Of a stretch of DNA of 64,000 nucleotides, positions 56,531 to 63,517 are shown piece by piece; the stretch's first letter is position 1, and each line of letters begins with the position of its first letter. Where the stretch lies: positions 2,507,413 through 2,571,412 of the forward strand of contig NZ_SGXL01000001.1 of the NCBI RefSeq assembly GCF_004216955.1, written 5' to 3'. A program made the position numbers and the translations under genes. The notes under the pieces were generated by a model. The model did not search any database, had not been told where the DNA came from, and saw only the letters and a list, made by a program, of their open reading frames with translations. This DNA is from Fictibacillus sp. BK138. Its GTDB lineage: Bacteria; Bacillota; Bacilli; Bacillales; Fictibacillaceae.

Positions 56531-56980
56531 CTATTGATCTCTTAACTTCCACTTCAGCATCTTTTCATCTGTACCCGTTCTATCAAACCCTAGTTTCTCT
56601 AATACTTTTATCGAAGCGATGTTATCCTCTAAACATTCAGCGATAACATGACTTGCGAGATTCGTAGACCCTGCCCACTTTACGATTTCGTTAACCGATT
56701 CAGTCGCATAGCCTTTCCCTTGTGCTGAAGGAATGATGCCATATCCGATTTCGACCGTTTGATTCACCGGTTTTCCTTTGAATCCGATATCTCCAACAAT
56801 CCTTTCAGTCTCTTTTTCAATCACAAACCAAACGCCCCAGCCAAGCAGACTCTCATCCTCTTGTAACTTCTCTAGATAACTTTTGATAAAGCCATGAATC
56901 TCGTAATCTTCCGGCGAAAGTTTTTCAACAAGTTGGTGATCAACCGGAACGATCGTGAGTCTTTTTGTTTCAAGTTTCAT
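56531..56980 (-). CDS. GNAT acetyltransferase, RimJ-like
   Basis: A 149-residue acetyltransferase. It shows MKLETKRLTIVPVD at the N-terminus, the acetyl-CoA motif IPSAQGKGYATESVNEIVKW (about residues 89-108) and ASIKVLEKLGFDRTGT. The start is ATG 56980 after AGAGAGGGC. It leads the four-gene minus-strand operon. The acceptor is unknown. Confidence 0.85.
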   Translation of the reverse strand: MKLETKRLTIVPVDHQLVEKLSPEDYEIHGFIKSYLEKLQEDESLLGWGVWFVIEKETERIVGDIGFKGKPVNQTVEIGYGIIPSAQGKGYATESVNEIVKWAGSTNLASHVIAECLEDNIASIKVLEKLGFDRTGTDEKMLKWKLRDQ

Positions 56981-57144
56981 AGTAAAATAAGCCCTCTCTA
57001 AATGTACTTTCTTCAATCATAGGGTTATGGAAAAATTTAGTCAATGTATGAAAATACCCCCATAAAAGAGCTTCTCATTATAAATAGTGTATTGAGTACA
57101 TAAAAAGTTAGACGTATGAATGAACTGCTTTAAGGAGGCAAAAG

Positions 57145-57471
57145 ATGGAGCCGTATGTAAAAGATGCTCTGCTTGAATGGAAAGAAGAGATTGAAAAACA
57201 GAAGAAAGAAATCGATGAAGAGTACGAGAATGTGAAGACTGAGCTTCAGCTTTATTCTTATAAATTCGGGATAACGAAACAAGTCATTCAATCCACCATC
57301 AACGAGGAAATGATCAAAAACATTAAGAAGACGTACCAGCAGCCGTTTGAAGAAAAGTATAACGAGCTGAAAGAACAGCTAAAAAAGCTCGAACAAAAAC
57401 GCAGTGTTTTCAACATGTTTGTTGAAAAGATCGAGATTGCCAGTGTGAAAGATACGAACGAACAAAGATAG
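57145..57471 (+). CDS. coiled-coil protein, function unknown
   Basis: A 108-residue, almost entirely helical protein. Two long coiled-coil stretches (about residues 12-36, EEIEKQKKEIDEEYENVKTE, and 68-90, FEEKYNELKEQLKKLEQKR) flank a short segment. GGAGGC precedes the ATG. It is a single gene with its own terminator. No family is recognised. Confidence 0.6.
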   Translation: MEPYVKDALLEWKEEIEKQKKEIDEEYENVKTELQLYSYKFGITKQVIQSTINEEMIKNIKKTYQQPFEEKYNELKEQLKKLEQKRSVFNMFVEKIEIASVKDTNEQR

Positions 57472-57495
57472 CTTGGACACTCCAAGCTTTTTTTC
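57470..57495 (+). terminator. terminator after coiled-coil gene
   Basis: AGCTTGGA (57470-57477) pairs with TCCAAGCT (57481-57488), with a T7 tail. Confidence 0.9.
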
Positions 57496-57510
57496 ATGCA
57501 AAAAGGAGGG

Positions 57511-57845
57511 TTATTTAATAGCCCTCCTTACCAATTTTTCAAGTTGCTTCACTTTATCTTGAAGGTCATCAATTTCTTGCTGCATTTTTTCTTTTTCCTG
57601 ATCAGATTTAAAATCATCCACTTGCGATTGATAGTCGGTTGAAACATCGGTATTTAATTGGATCACTGCTCCAATCGTGGATACAGCATCCCCTACCGTA
57701 GCTAACACCCCACCAATAATCCCCAATATCGTACCCGTGTTATTTGGAGGCTTATACTGAAAAGCTCCTGAATTGTTTGAATTGTTTCCATTGGTGGATC
57801 TGAGGGATCTGGAGTCACAAAAGGAATTCGATTATAATAATTCAT
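57511..57845 (-). pseudogene. small coiled-coil protein gene with an apparent frameshift
   Basis: The minus-strand ATG 57845, with GGAGTG upstream, starts MNYYNRIPFVTPDPSDPP. The next frame continues with NGNNSNNSGAFQYKPPNNTG, then TILGIIGGVLATVGDAVSTI and a coiled coil (QEKEKMQQEIDDLQDKVKQL) to 57511. The two parts fit as one protein of about 100 residues, but they lie in different frames near 57785-57795. The downstream part alone could start at TTG 57726 and be 71 residues long, without a clear site. Confidence 0.55.
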
Positions 57846-57976
57846 GGCTTTCACTCCATCATGGATCGTACTCTCTACCTTAGATTATGAAAACACTTTG
57901 TACGACGTTCGAAATAAAAAAGCCCCAACCTGTGGGACTTTTTCCGGGAAGAAAGTGTTCTTATAAGGTATTCGAA

Positions 57977-58501
57977 TCAACTTGCACTTGTGACTAAAAA
58001 CTCTTCTTTGTTGTCTATGATTAGGACCTGCTCTGTTGAGCTATTCGCCATCTCCTTCGTATGTTCAACAAGATAAGCGATCTGAGCAGAGGCTTGTTTA
58101 GCACCCTTCACTAATAAAGGTACTCCAATAAAATCAATACCAAGCCTTCTCGAGAACAATCCTCCAAACGTCATCGTTAAAGGAACCGTCGGTGAGGTGT
58201 TTGAAAAAATCAATTTTTCATTTGTTCCATTTTTCTTTTGCAGAATTTCAAACATTTCTTTTAACCCTGGAACAAATATTTTAGAGTTCCCTCGTCCCAC
58301 TGTATAAACAGAATGTCCATCCTCATCCAGCCCGTGAAAGATCATTCTCCCCATATCAGACGTTTTTAGTTTGTTAAAGTATTCTACACCTAATATCTGT
58401 TCTCTCGTAAGTTCAGCATGAGCCGGCAGTTTTTTAAGATGATAAGCAGCCGCTAGCGCCGTAGTATGTGTACCGCCATAATCATTATAGATAAAAATCA
58501 T
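57977..58501 (-). CDS. DUF3189 family protein
   Basis: A 174-residue protein of the DUF3189 type, with MIFIYNDYGGTHTTALAAAYH at the start and LGVEYFNKLKTSDMGRMIFH and GVPLLVKGAKQA later. The N-terminal YNDYGGTHTT and the order of strands are characteristic of this family found in spore formers; its function is unknown. The start is ATG 58501, nine bases after AAGGAG; an upstream in-frame ATG at 58528 lies before that site. Confidence 0.75.
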   Translation of the reverse strand: MIFIYNDYGGTHTTALAAAYHLKKLPAHAELTREQILGVEYFNKLKTSDMGRMIFHGLDEDGHSVYTVGRGNSKIFVPGLKEMFEILQKKNGTNEKLIFSNTSPTVPLTMTFGGLFSRRLGIDFIGVPLLVKGAKQASAQIAYLVEHTKEMANSSTEQVLIIDNKEEFLVTSAS

Positions 58502-58604
58502 TCGCGACATCTCCTTGAAATCTTTCATCCATAATTATCGCCTTTTGGCAGGTTTATATACTTGTTAGATATTTAAGGACTTTTTTAACTTCAAAAAAAA
58601 TCAA

Positions 58605-58633
58605 AAAGCGCCCCCCAGATGGAGAACCGCTTT
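58605..58633 (-). terminator. terminator after DUF1232 gene
   Basis: AAAGCG (58605-58610) pairs with CGCTTT (58628-58633), with an inner partial stem; A-runs upstream give a T-run on the minus strand. Confidence 0.55.
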
Positions 58634-58635
58634 CA

Positions 58636-59019
58636 TCATTTAATGTATTGATATATAGCCATACTGCCCCAGATCAAAAGAATTCCCCAAAAGGTAATGA
58701 TTATAGTACCGACTAGCCAATTCGTCGGTTTACCCTTTACCATCAACTCCTCTGCTTTTTCTTCACAATCCTTTATTACCGCTTTAGGTATCATCTTCAA
58801 AGCAAGCTTGATACCTAATGGGACAATAATGATATCATCTAGATAACCCAACACAGGGATGAAGTCAGGGATCAAATCAATCGGACTGAATGCATAAGCT
58901 ACAACACATGCCGTAAATACCTTTGCGTACCAAGGTACTCTATAATCCTTATATGCGAAGTAAAGTATAAACACATATTTTTTTAGATTTCTTGCCCAGG
59001 CTTTAATTTTGTTAAGCAT
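58636..59019 (-). CDS. YkvA/DUF1232 family membrane protein
   Basis: A 127-residue protein. The DUF1232 core AYAFSPIDLIPDFIPVLGYL DDI lies at about residues 40-62, and a C-terminal helix (VGTIIITFWGILLIWGSM) spans the membrane. YkvA-type proteins are widespread in bacteria and of unknown function. GGAGAAAGTTC lies upstream of the ATG. Confidence 0.85.
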   Translation of the reverse strand: MLNKIKAWARNLKKYVFILYFAYKDYRVPWYAKVFTACVVAYAFSPIDLIPDFIPVLGYLDDIIIVPLGIKLALKMIPKAVIKDCEEKAEELMVKGKPTNWLVGTIIITFWGILLIWGSMAIYQYIK

Positions 59020-59079
59020 AAGGAACTTTCTCCTATTGTGTGCGTAATGGAAAGGATACTGTATTAAAAGGGAGCTTCT

Positions 59080-59337
59080 ATGTCTACTGAAAAATTTCTA
59101 TATCGCTTTGGTGGCATTTCACTATTGTCTTGGATCGTTTATTTTACAATATCCTTTAGTGAATATAGTACATCAAAAGTTATCACTGCTGCTGTTTTTC
59201 TTATGGTTTCTTTAACGATTTATTATTTATTCGTTTTCATTTACTTCCGTTTTAGATCGGGTGAAATCGTCGTAAGTGTAGGGCTATTCATTATCGTATT
59301 AATCCTTTTGTTCGTTATGTTCACTGGAAAACAATAA
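59080..59337 (+). CDS. small three-helix membrane protein
   Basis: An 85-residue hydrophobic protein with helices at about residues 11-28, 34-53 and 63-81, divergent from the DUF1232 gene. AAAGGGAG precedes the ATG. No family is recognised. Confidence 0.55.
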   Translation: MSTEKFLYRFGGISLLSWIVYFTISFSEYSTSKVITAAVFLMVSLTIYYLFVFIYFRFRSGEIVVSVGLFIIVLILLFVMFTGKQ

Positions 59338-59366
59338 AACACACGCTAATTGGCATGTGTTTTATT
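59336..59366 (+). terminator. bidirectional terminator
   Basis: AAAACACA (59336-59343) pairs with TGTGTTTT (59356-59363), between the small membrane gene and the convergent anti-sigma gene. Confidence 0.8.
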
Positions 59367-59383
59367 GTTTAGATTTAAATCTT

Positions 59384-60139
59384 TTACAGATTCGAAGCCA
59401 TCACGATCGTGCCTTTTGGCTGTTTGCTGTCTGGGGTCGGTTCGTGTGAAATCGCGACTGCGTCCCATTTGTGTTCACCTGGGAAATTAACTGTGAACAC
59501 GACTGCTCCATTTCCTTTTTCATCAGGAATAAACGTGCCTGCTCTGTACTTTTTATCTCCTTCAATCAACCAAACTTGATAAACTTCTTTCCCCTGTACT
59601 TGAGTCATATTATGAGTTTGAACGACGAGATTCATCTTCTCATCTTTTTGGACCATGGAAGCAATCCCCGCAGAATCACTTTGTTCTGACGCAAGCTGCA
59701 CAGATTTATAGGTTTTGCTCATCTGTTCCTCAATCACTTGTTCATTCTTCTCGTTCTCTGCGAACAAATAAGCGTTCATTCCAAGAGACAGAAGAAGACC
59801 TGCGGCTAATAAACCTGTCAGCCATCCGCTTTTCTTTCTAGGTGTTTCATTTCTCACAGAATCAATATCTGTAATAGAAGTTGCCGAGCGATTTGTTTCT
59901 TCCGTTTCTACAGACTTTTCATCCTCAAAAACGTTTGTTAAGATGCGCTGCTTCATTCCATTAGGAGGTTCGATCTCATCTGATAAATAAGGAAGATCAG
60001 AAGTCAGTTCCTCCCACTCAGCCAATTCTTCCTGACAAGACGGGCAGTCCTTCAAATGAGCTTCAAAGGCAGCTTTTTCTTCATCGGAAAGAATGCCGTT
60101 ATAATAATCCAAAAGCTGATCACACATTTTCTTATCCAC
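59384..60139 (-). CDS. anti-sigma factor (zinc-finger + RskA domain)
   Basis: A 251-residue membrane anti-sigma factor. The N-terminal zinc-binding ASD has HLKDCPSCQEEL (HxxxCxxC, about residues 28-39). A transmembrane helix (WLTGLLAAGLLLSLGMNAYL, about 105-124) leads to an extracytoplasmic RskA domain with KEVYQVWLIEGDKKYRAGTF. It should hold the preceding sigma factor inactive until cleaved. It overlaps the sigma gene by 8 bp. Confidence 0.9.
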   Translation of the reverse strand: MDKKMCDQLLDYYNGILSDEEKAAFEAHLKDCPSCQEELAEWEELTSDLPYLSDEIEPPNGMKQRILTNVFEDEKSVETEETNRSATSITDIDSVRNETPRKKSGWLTGLLAAGLLLSLGMNAYLFAENEKNEQVIEEQMSKTYKSVQLASEQSDSAGIASMVQKDEKMNLVVQTHNMTQVQGKEVYQVWLIEGDKKYRAGTFIPDEKGNGAVVFTVNFPGEHKWDAVAISHEPTPDSKQPKGTIVMASNL

Positions 60140-60689
60140 GTTTACCGCCCCCCTTTATATACGTGTTTTTTAAATGTTTCAACGCAAGCCGTATTCTTCC
60201 CTTTACTGTACCGAGCGGAAGTTTCTGTTTATCTGCAATATCAGCTTGCGAATACCCCTTAAAGTAAAACAGATCCACAATCTCTTGCTGTTCTGTCGTC
60301 AGTTGGCCAACCGCTTGTTTTAAAACCTTTCGTTCTTCGTTCCAGGTTACCGTTTCTTCTAAACTTTCCGTCCGTTCTATATCCATGTCTTTTTCCAATA
60401 GTTCAACTTGATTTTTCGTTTGTTTTCTAAGTAAATCAATACAGACATTTCTCGTGACCGTTAATAGCCATGAAGAAAACTTTCCTTTATGTTCTGCGTA
60501 GATGCCTTTTTTCCGCCATAGCTTCATAAAAACATCTTGAACGGCTTCTTCGGAAAGCTCTTTTTGTTTGAGAATTTTATATGAGAATGAAAACAACAGT
60601 TTTTCATACCTATCATATAACTGCTCAAGGGCTTCTTTATTTTCTTCTTGAACTAGCTGGTAAAGCTCGTTATCAGAAATTCTACCCAT
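60132..60689 (-). CDS. ECF sigma factor
   Basis: A 185-residue sigma-70-family factor of the SigK/RpoE type. Region 2 has LYDRYEKLLFSFSYKILKQ and VQDVFMKLWRKKG; region 4 is near residues 125-175 with FYFKGYSQADIADKQKLPLG TVKGR. The start is ATG 60689 after AAGGAGA; in-frame ATG 60710 lies upstream of that site. The gene is followed by its anti-sigma gene, and a promoter-like TGATCC-N16-CGTTAG lies about 86-114 bp upstream of the ATG, so it probably drives its own transcription. Confidence 0.92.
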   Translation of the reverse strand: MGRISDNELYQLVQEENKEALEQLYDRYEKLLFSFSYKILKQKELSEEAVQDVFMKLWRKKGIYAEHKGKFSSWLLTVTRNVCIDLLRKQTKNQVELLEKDMDIERTESLEETVTWNEERKVLKQAVGQLTTEQQEIVDLFYFKGYSQADIADKQKLPLGTVKGRIRLALKHLKNTYIKGGGKRG

Positions 60690-60774
60690 CCTTTGTCTCC
60701 TTCTGTTCATGATTCCTTCATTATAGCGAAATCAGGCAATATTTGTATTATTTGGTGATGCAGGATGTATAAAG

Positions 60775-60802
60775 CTAACGTTTTTATCCATTTTTCGGAT
60801 CA
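60775..60802 (-). promoter_or_regulatory. ECF-type promoter of sigma/anti-sigma operon
   Basis: On the minus strand, TGATCC (60802-60797) and CGTTAG (60780-60775) are separated by exactly 16 bp, flanked by further shared bases (GTGATCC(G/A)AA, CGTTAGC). The same signature with the same spacing precedes the MPKTG-protein gene at 62989-63016. Confidence 0.7.
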
Positions 60803-60832
60803 CTTTATTTTCATCCTTTCCATGTACACAAT

Positions 60833-60861
60833 AGAAAAACCGCTCTCTGTCATGAGAACGG
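60833..60861 (-). terminator. terminator after sortase gene
   Basis: On the minus strand CCGTTCTC pairs with GAGAGCGG (one G-T pair), followed by TTTTTC. Confidence 0.75.
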
Positions 60862-60867
60862 GTAACA

Positions 60868-61503
60868 CTAACTATTTTGAAGTTCCGTATAGACAACCAA
60901 TCTTTCTTCATGTGTCCCTTCATCCCGATTAAAGTTTCCGGTACACGTGATCAGGTTTAGTTTGCTGCCATACGAGTAATCAAATATCTTATCGACGGGA
61001 GCGTTTTTCCTGTCGTATTTTTCTTTTCCAGTTACAACAAATTTCAATGTCTTTCCGTCATTATCCTTCACAATGACTTCATCACCTTTTTTAAGATCTT
61101 CTAATTTATAAAAGATCGCTGGTCCTGTTTTGCTGTCTACATGACCTGCCATAACGGCATTTCCTGATGCACCAGGCTTCGCACCTTCTCCAAACCAGCC
61201 GACTGTGTCGAACCCTTTTGGAACACCCATCTGTCCGTTCTCCAGTTTGCCAACTTTTTCAATCTCAGTGTTTATATCCAAAGCGGGAATCTCAATAGAA
61301 ACGGGAACAATTCCTTCGTTATCCGCTTTTAACTTTAAGCCTTCTGGAGGTGTCAGTTCTGTTGAGGAGGATGCGATCTGCTCCTTCTCTTCATTTACAT
61401 TTGTTGATTTTTCCTCATTTACTTTTTCCTTAGCAGGTGGCTCCGCGTTTGAACATCCGCTTAGAGCAAGAACCAGCAAAATAAGTCCTAAAAAGTAACG
61501 CAT
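60868..61503 (-). CDS. class F sortase
   Basis: A 211-residue class F sortase. The N-terminus MRYFLGLILLVLALSGC looks like a lipoprotein signal. A Glu/Asn-rich linker precedes the catalytic domain (about residues 80-211) with His in MAGHVDSKTGPAIFY, Cys in LNLITCTGNF and Arg in EERLVVYTEL. Sortases cleave an LPxTG-like signal and join the protein to the wall; the adjacent gene encodes a protein with MPKTG. The start is ATG 61503 after GGAAAGGGCG. The linked genes make it the dedicated enzyme for that substrate. Confidence 0.9.
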   Translation of the reverse strand: MRYFLGLILLVLALSGCSNAEPPAKEKVNEEKSTNVNEEKEQIASSSTELTPPEGLKLKADNEGIVPVSIEIPALDINTEIEKVGKLENGQMGVPKGFDTVGWFGEGAKPGASGNAVMAGHVDSKTGPAIFYKLEDLKKGDEVIVKDNDGKTLKFVVTGKEKYDRKNAPVDKIFDYSYGSKLNLITCTGNFNRDEGTHEERLVVYTELQNS

Positions 61504-61573
61504 ATCAATCGCCCTTTCCATCTTAATAGATAGAAAAGAAGGAGAACTGTATCGTCCCCCGTTCTTTACCATA

Positions 61574-62941
61574 TTAGTTGTTTGATGCTTTTTTGCGAAG
61601 AACCATTGCTCCTGTTAAAGCAGCTAATAGGAATCCGAAGAAACTCCACATCACTGCATCGTTATTCGTTTGGCTCATGCCGCCCATACCTGTTTTTGGC
61701 ATGTCAGATGGCTTTTGGCCTGCAAACTTTTCAGGGAACTGATCAACGATCGCACCTGACATCGCCTGACCTACGCCGAACATGTGACCATACGCTTCAG
61801 AGATGTTCTTATATGCTGTAGGGTAGTCTTTGCCTGTATAACTGTTGAACGCTGCTAACAGCTGATCAACGTGTACTTTTAAGCCTTCTTCCAAGTCAGC
61901 AGCTTTCAAGCGCCCTTCAGTTGCTGTATCGAGGAATGCCGCTTGTTCAGCACGGTACTCATCCAGTTCCTTGATCGCTTGCTGTTTGCCTTCTTCATTA
62001 TTTTCAGCTGTCGCAGTTACATAGTCTACAAAGTAACCAATGTGGCTGCTCCAGATTTCTTTAAACTGAGCTGCACCTTCAGCACCATATACGGATTCTA
62101 CTGCTGCCGTGATGTCATCTGTGTTTTCGTTCAGTTCAGCGGCTGCCGCTTCAAAGTCTTTTGCACCATCAATTCCTTTTTGCATCGTTAATGCAGCTAA
62201 TGCAGCGTGTGCAGAGAACACACTGTTCAAGTCAGCACGAAGGTCTGCTGCAGGTGTATCCACTGATTTGTTTTCAAATTTCTCTGGGAACTGATCTGTG
62301 ATCGCCCAAGATAAACCTTTTCCTGTCATAAACATGTGGTTCATCGCTTCTGTAATATTGTCGTACGCTTTGTCGTAGTCACCTGTTCTGTAGCTTTCGA
62401 ATGCCCAAACGAGTTGATCCACGTGTACTTTTAAACCTTCTTCAAGGTCTTTTGCTTTTAATCGTCCTTCAGTTGCTTTATCTAGGAAATCAGCTTGCGT
62501 AGTTCGGTATTCATCCAATTCCGCTAGAGCTTGCTTTCTTCCTTCTTCATTATTTTCAGCCGTCGCCGTTACATAATCTACAAAGTAGCCGATGTGGCTG
62601 CTCCAGATTTCTTTGAACTGCGCTCCTGCTTCTTCACCATATACGGAAGCTACTGCTTTCGAAAGAGCTTCTGTGTTTTGATTGAGCTGGCCTGCAGCCG
62701 CTTCAAAATCTTCTTTTCCATCAATTCCTTTTTGCATCGCCACGACAGCTAAGAATGCATGCTCGGATAAAAGAGTGTCTAACGATGCACGAAGATCGAT
62801 GGCTGGATTCGTTACCTCAGCAGACATTTGGCCCTTGCTATGGCTTTCGTGGCCATGCGCATCTGCTACGCTGAAAGTAGGAATTAGTAAAGATACACTT
62901 AATGGAACAGCAATTAATGCTTTTTTCATTTTCTTGTTCAT
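61574..62941 (-). CDS. cell-surface protein with duplicated His-bearing helical domain and MPKTG anchor
   Basis: A 455-residue exported protein. The signal peptide ends near VADA (about residue 28). Two closely similar helical domains of about 170 residues each (about 45-218 and 225-395) carry conserved His residues in SEHAFLA/SAHAALA, WSSHIGYFVDYVTATAENN and LEEGLKVHVDQL. The C-terminus has MPKTGMGG, a helix (WSFFGFLLAALTGAMVL) and RKKASNN, a sorting signal. I recognise no named family. ATG 62941 follows AAGGAGAGAG. Confidence 0.85.
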   Translation of the reverse strand: MNKKMKKALIAVPLSVSLLIPTFSVADAHGHESHSKGQMSAEVTNPAIDLRASLDTLLSEHAFLAVVAMQKGIDGKEDFEAAAGQLNQNTEALSKAVASVYGEEAGAQFKEIWSSHIGYFVDYVTATAENNEEGRKQALAELDEYRTTQADFLDKATEGRLKAKDLEEGLKVHVDQLVWAFESYRTGDYDKAYDNITEAMNHMFMTGKGLSWAITDQFPEKFENKSVDTPAADLRADLNSVFSAHAALAALTMQKGIDGAKDFEAAAAELNENTDDITAAVESVYGAEGAAQFKEIWSSHIGYFVDYVTATAENNEEGKQQAIKELDEYRAEQAAFLDTATEGRLKAADLEEGLKVHVDQLLAAFNSYTGKDYPTAYKNISEAYGHMFGVGQAMSGAIVDQFPEKFAGQKPSDMPKTGMGGMSQTNNDAVMWSFFGFLLAALTGAMVLRKKASNN

Positions 62942-62988
62942 GGTTAACTCTCTCCTTTTTTTGAACATATTTTGATAGATTCATAAGG

Positions 62989-63016
62989 CTAACGAAGAGA
63001 GTTTTGATTTGGATCA
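62989..63016 (-). promoter_or_regulatory. ECF-type promoter of the MPKTG protein-sortase operon
   Basis: On the minus strand, TGATCC (63016-63011) and CGTTAG (62994-62989) are separated by 16 bp, the same as at 60775-60802. The start of transcription would lie near 62982, about 40 bp before the ATG. Confidence 0.7.
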
Positions 63017-63094
63017 CTAGATTTGAAAAATTTTTTATTTTTTTTTTGAAAAGTATATTTTCACGGTACGTGTTCTTTTATTTTGTTACACGTT

Positions 63095-63200
63095 CGCTCA
63101 AGAATACCGAGCTACGCTCAGAATCGATGAGTATCGCTCAGAATCGCCGATCTTCGCTCAAAAAAGTTGAGTTACGCTCAAACTGGCTGACCTACGCTCA
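63095..63200. repeat. phased CGCTCA array, six units at exactly 20 bp
   Basis: CGCTCA begins at 63095, 63115, 63135, 63155, 63175 and 63195. The 14-bp spacers vary, though several contain GA(A/G)TxxxxGA. It lies upstream of both the divergent MPKTG operon and the ABC exporter leader. A 79-codon open frame over it has no ribosome binding site. Confidence 0.92.
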
Positions 63201-63370
63201 AATACATTCGTTTTACGGTGGAAGTTTTTATATTAGACCATAGAACCCTCAATTAAAGCTGCGAAAAACGTTGCGGAGATTCATTATTCAGATTATTCCA
63301 AAAAAATGATGGTCTTTCTCTTATAAAATGACCTACAATGTATGTATCAACAAATAAGGAGGCTATTAAC

Positions 63371-63427
63371 ATGAGAAAAAACATGATGAATCAAACTGTG
63401 CAAACATATAAGGGTGAAACCGGTTAA
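63371..63427 (+). CDS. 18-residue leader peptide upstream of ABC exporter
   Basis: MRKNMMNQTVQTYKGETG, with ATG at 63371 after AAGGAGG (63358-63364). Its last third is the left arm of a perfect 11-bp stem. The layout fits a leader for attenuation of a drug-exporter gene, as known for bmrB-bmrCD of B. subtilis. It is too short for homology to be informative. Confidence 0.6.
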   Translation: MRKNMMNQTVQTYKGETG

Positions 63428-63508
63428 CGAAGAAATTTGCCGTTTATCTTTTTGATTTTCTTAAACGGTGTACTCCCTTATATGTGTTTAATTAAATAAC
63501 ACACAAAG
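63404..63508 (+). promoter_or_regulatory. attenuator-like RNA structures before the ABC exporter
   Basis: ACATATAAGGG (63404-63414) pairs perfectly with CCCTTATATGT (63475-63485). Inside it, CCGTTTA (63440-63446) pairs with TAAACGG (63462-63468). An alternative hairpin, TGTGTT/AACACA, lies just before the Shine-Dalgarno AAAGGGG. The first arm is inside the leader peptide, so a stalled ribosome would melt the outer stem. Confidence 0.6.
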
Positions 63509-63517
63509 GGGTAAATC

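Noticed and set aside
60732-60923. Minus-strand 63-codon ORF between sortase and sigma genes
   Set aside because: It begins inside the sortase gene in another frame and covers the terminator and ECF promoter; no RBS.
63004-63243. Plus-strand 79-codon ORF over the CGCTCA array
   Set aside because: No ribosome binding site, low-complexity peptide made by the array, and overlap with the ECF promoter on the other strand.
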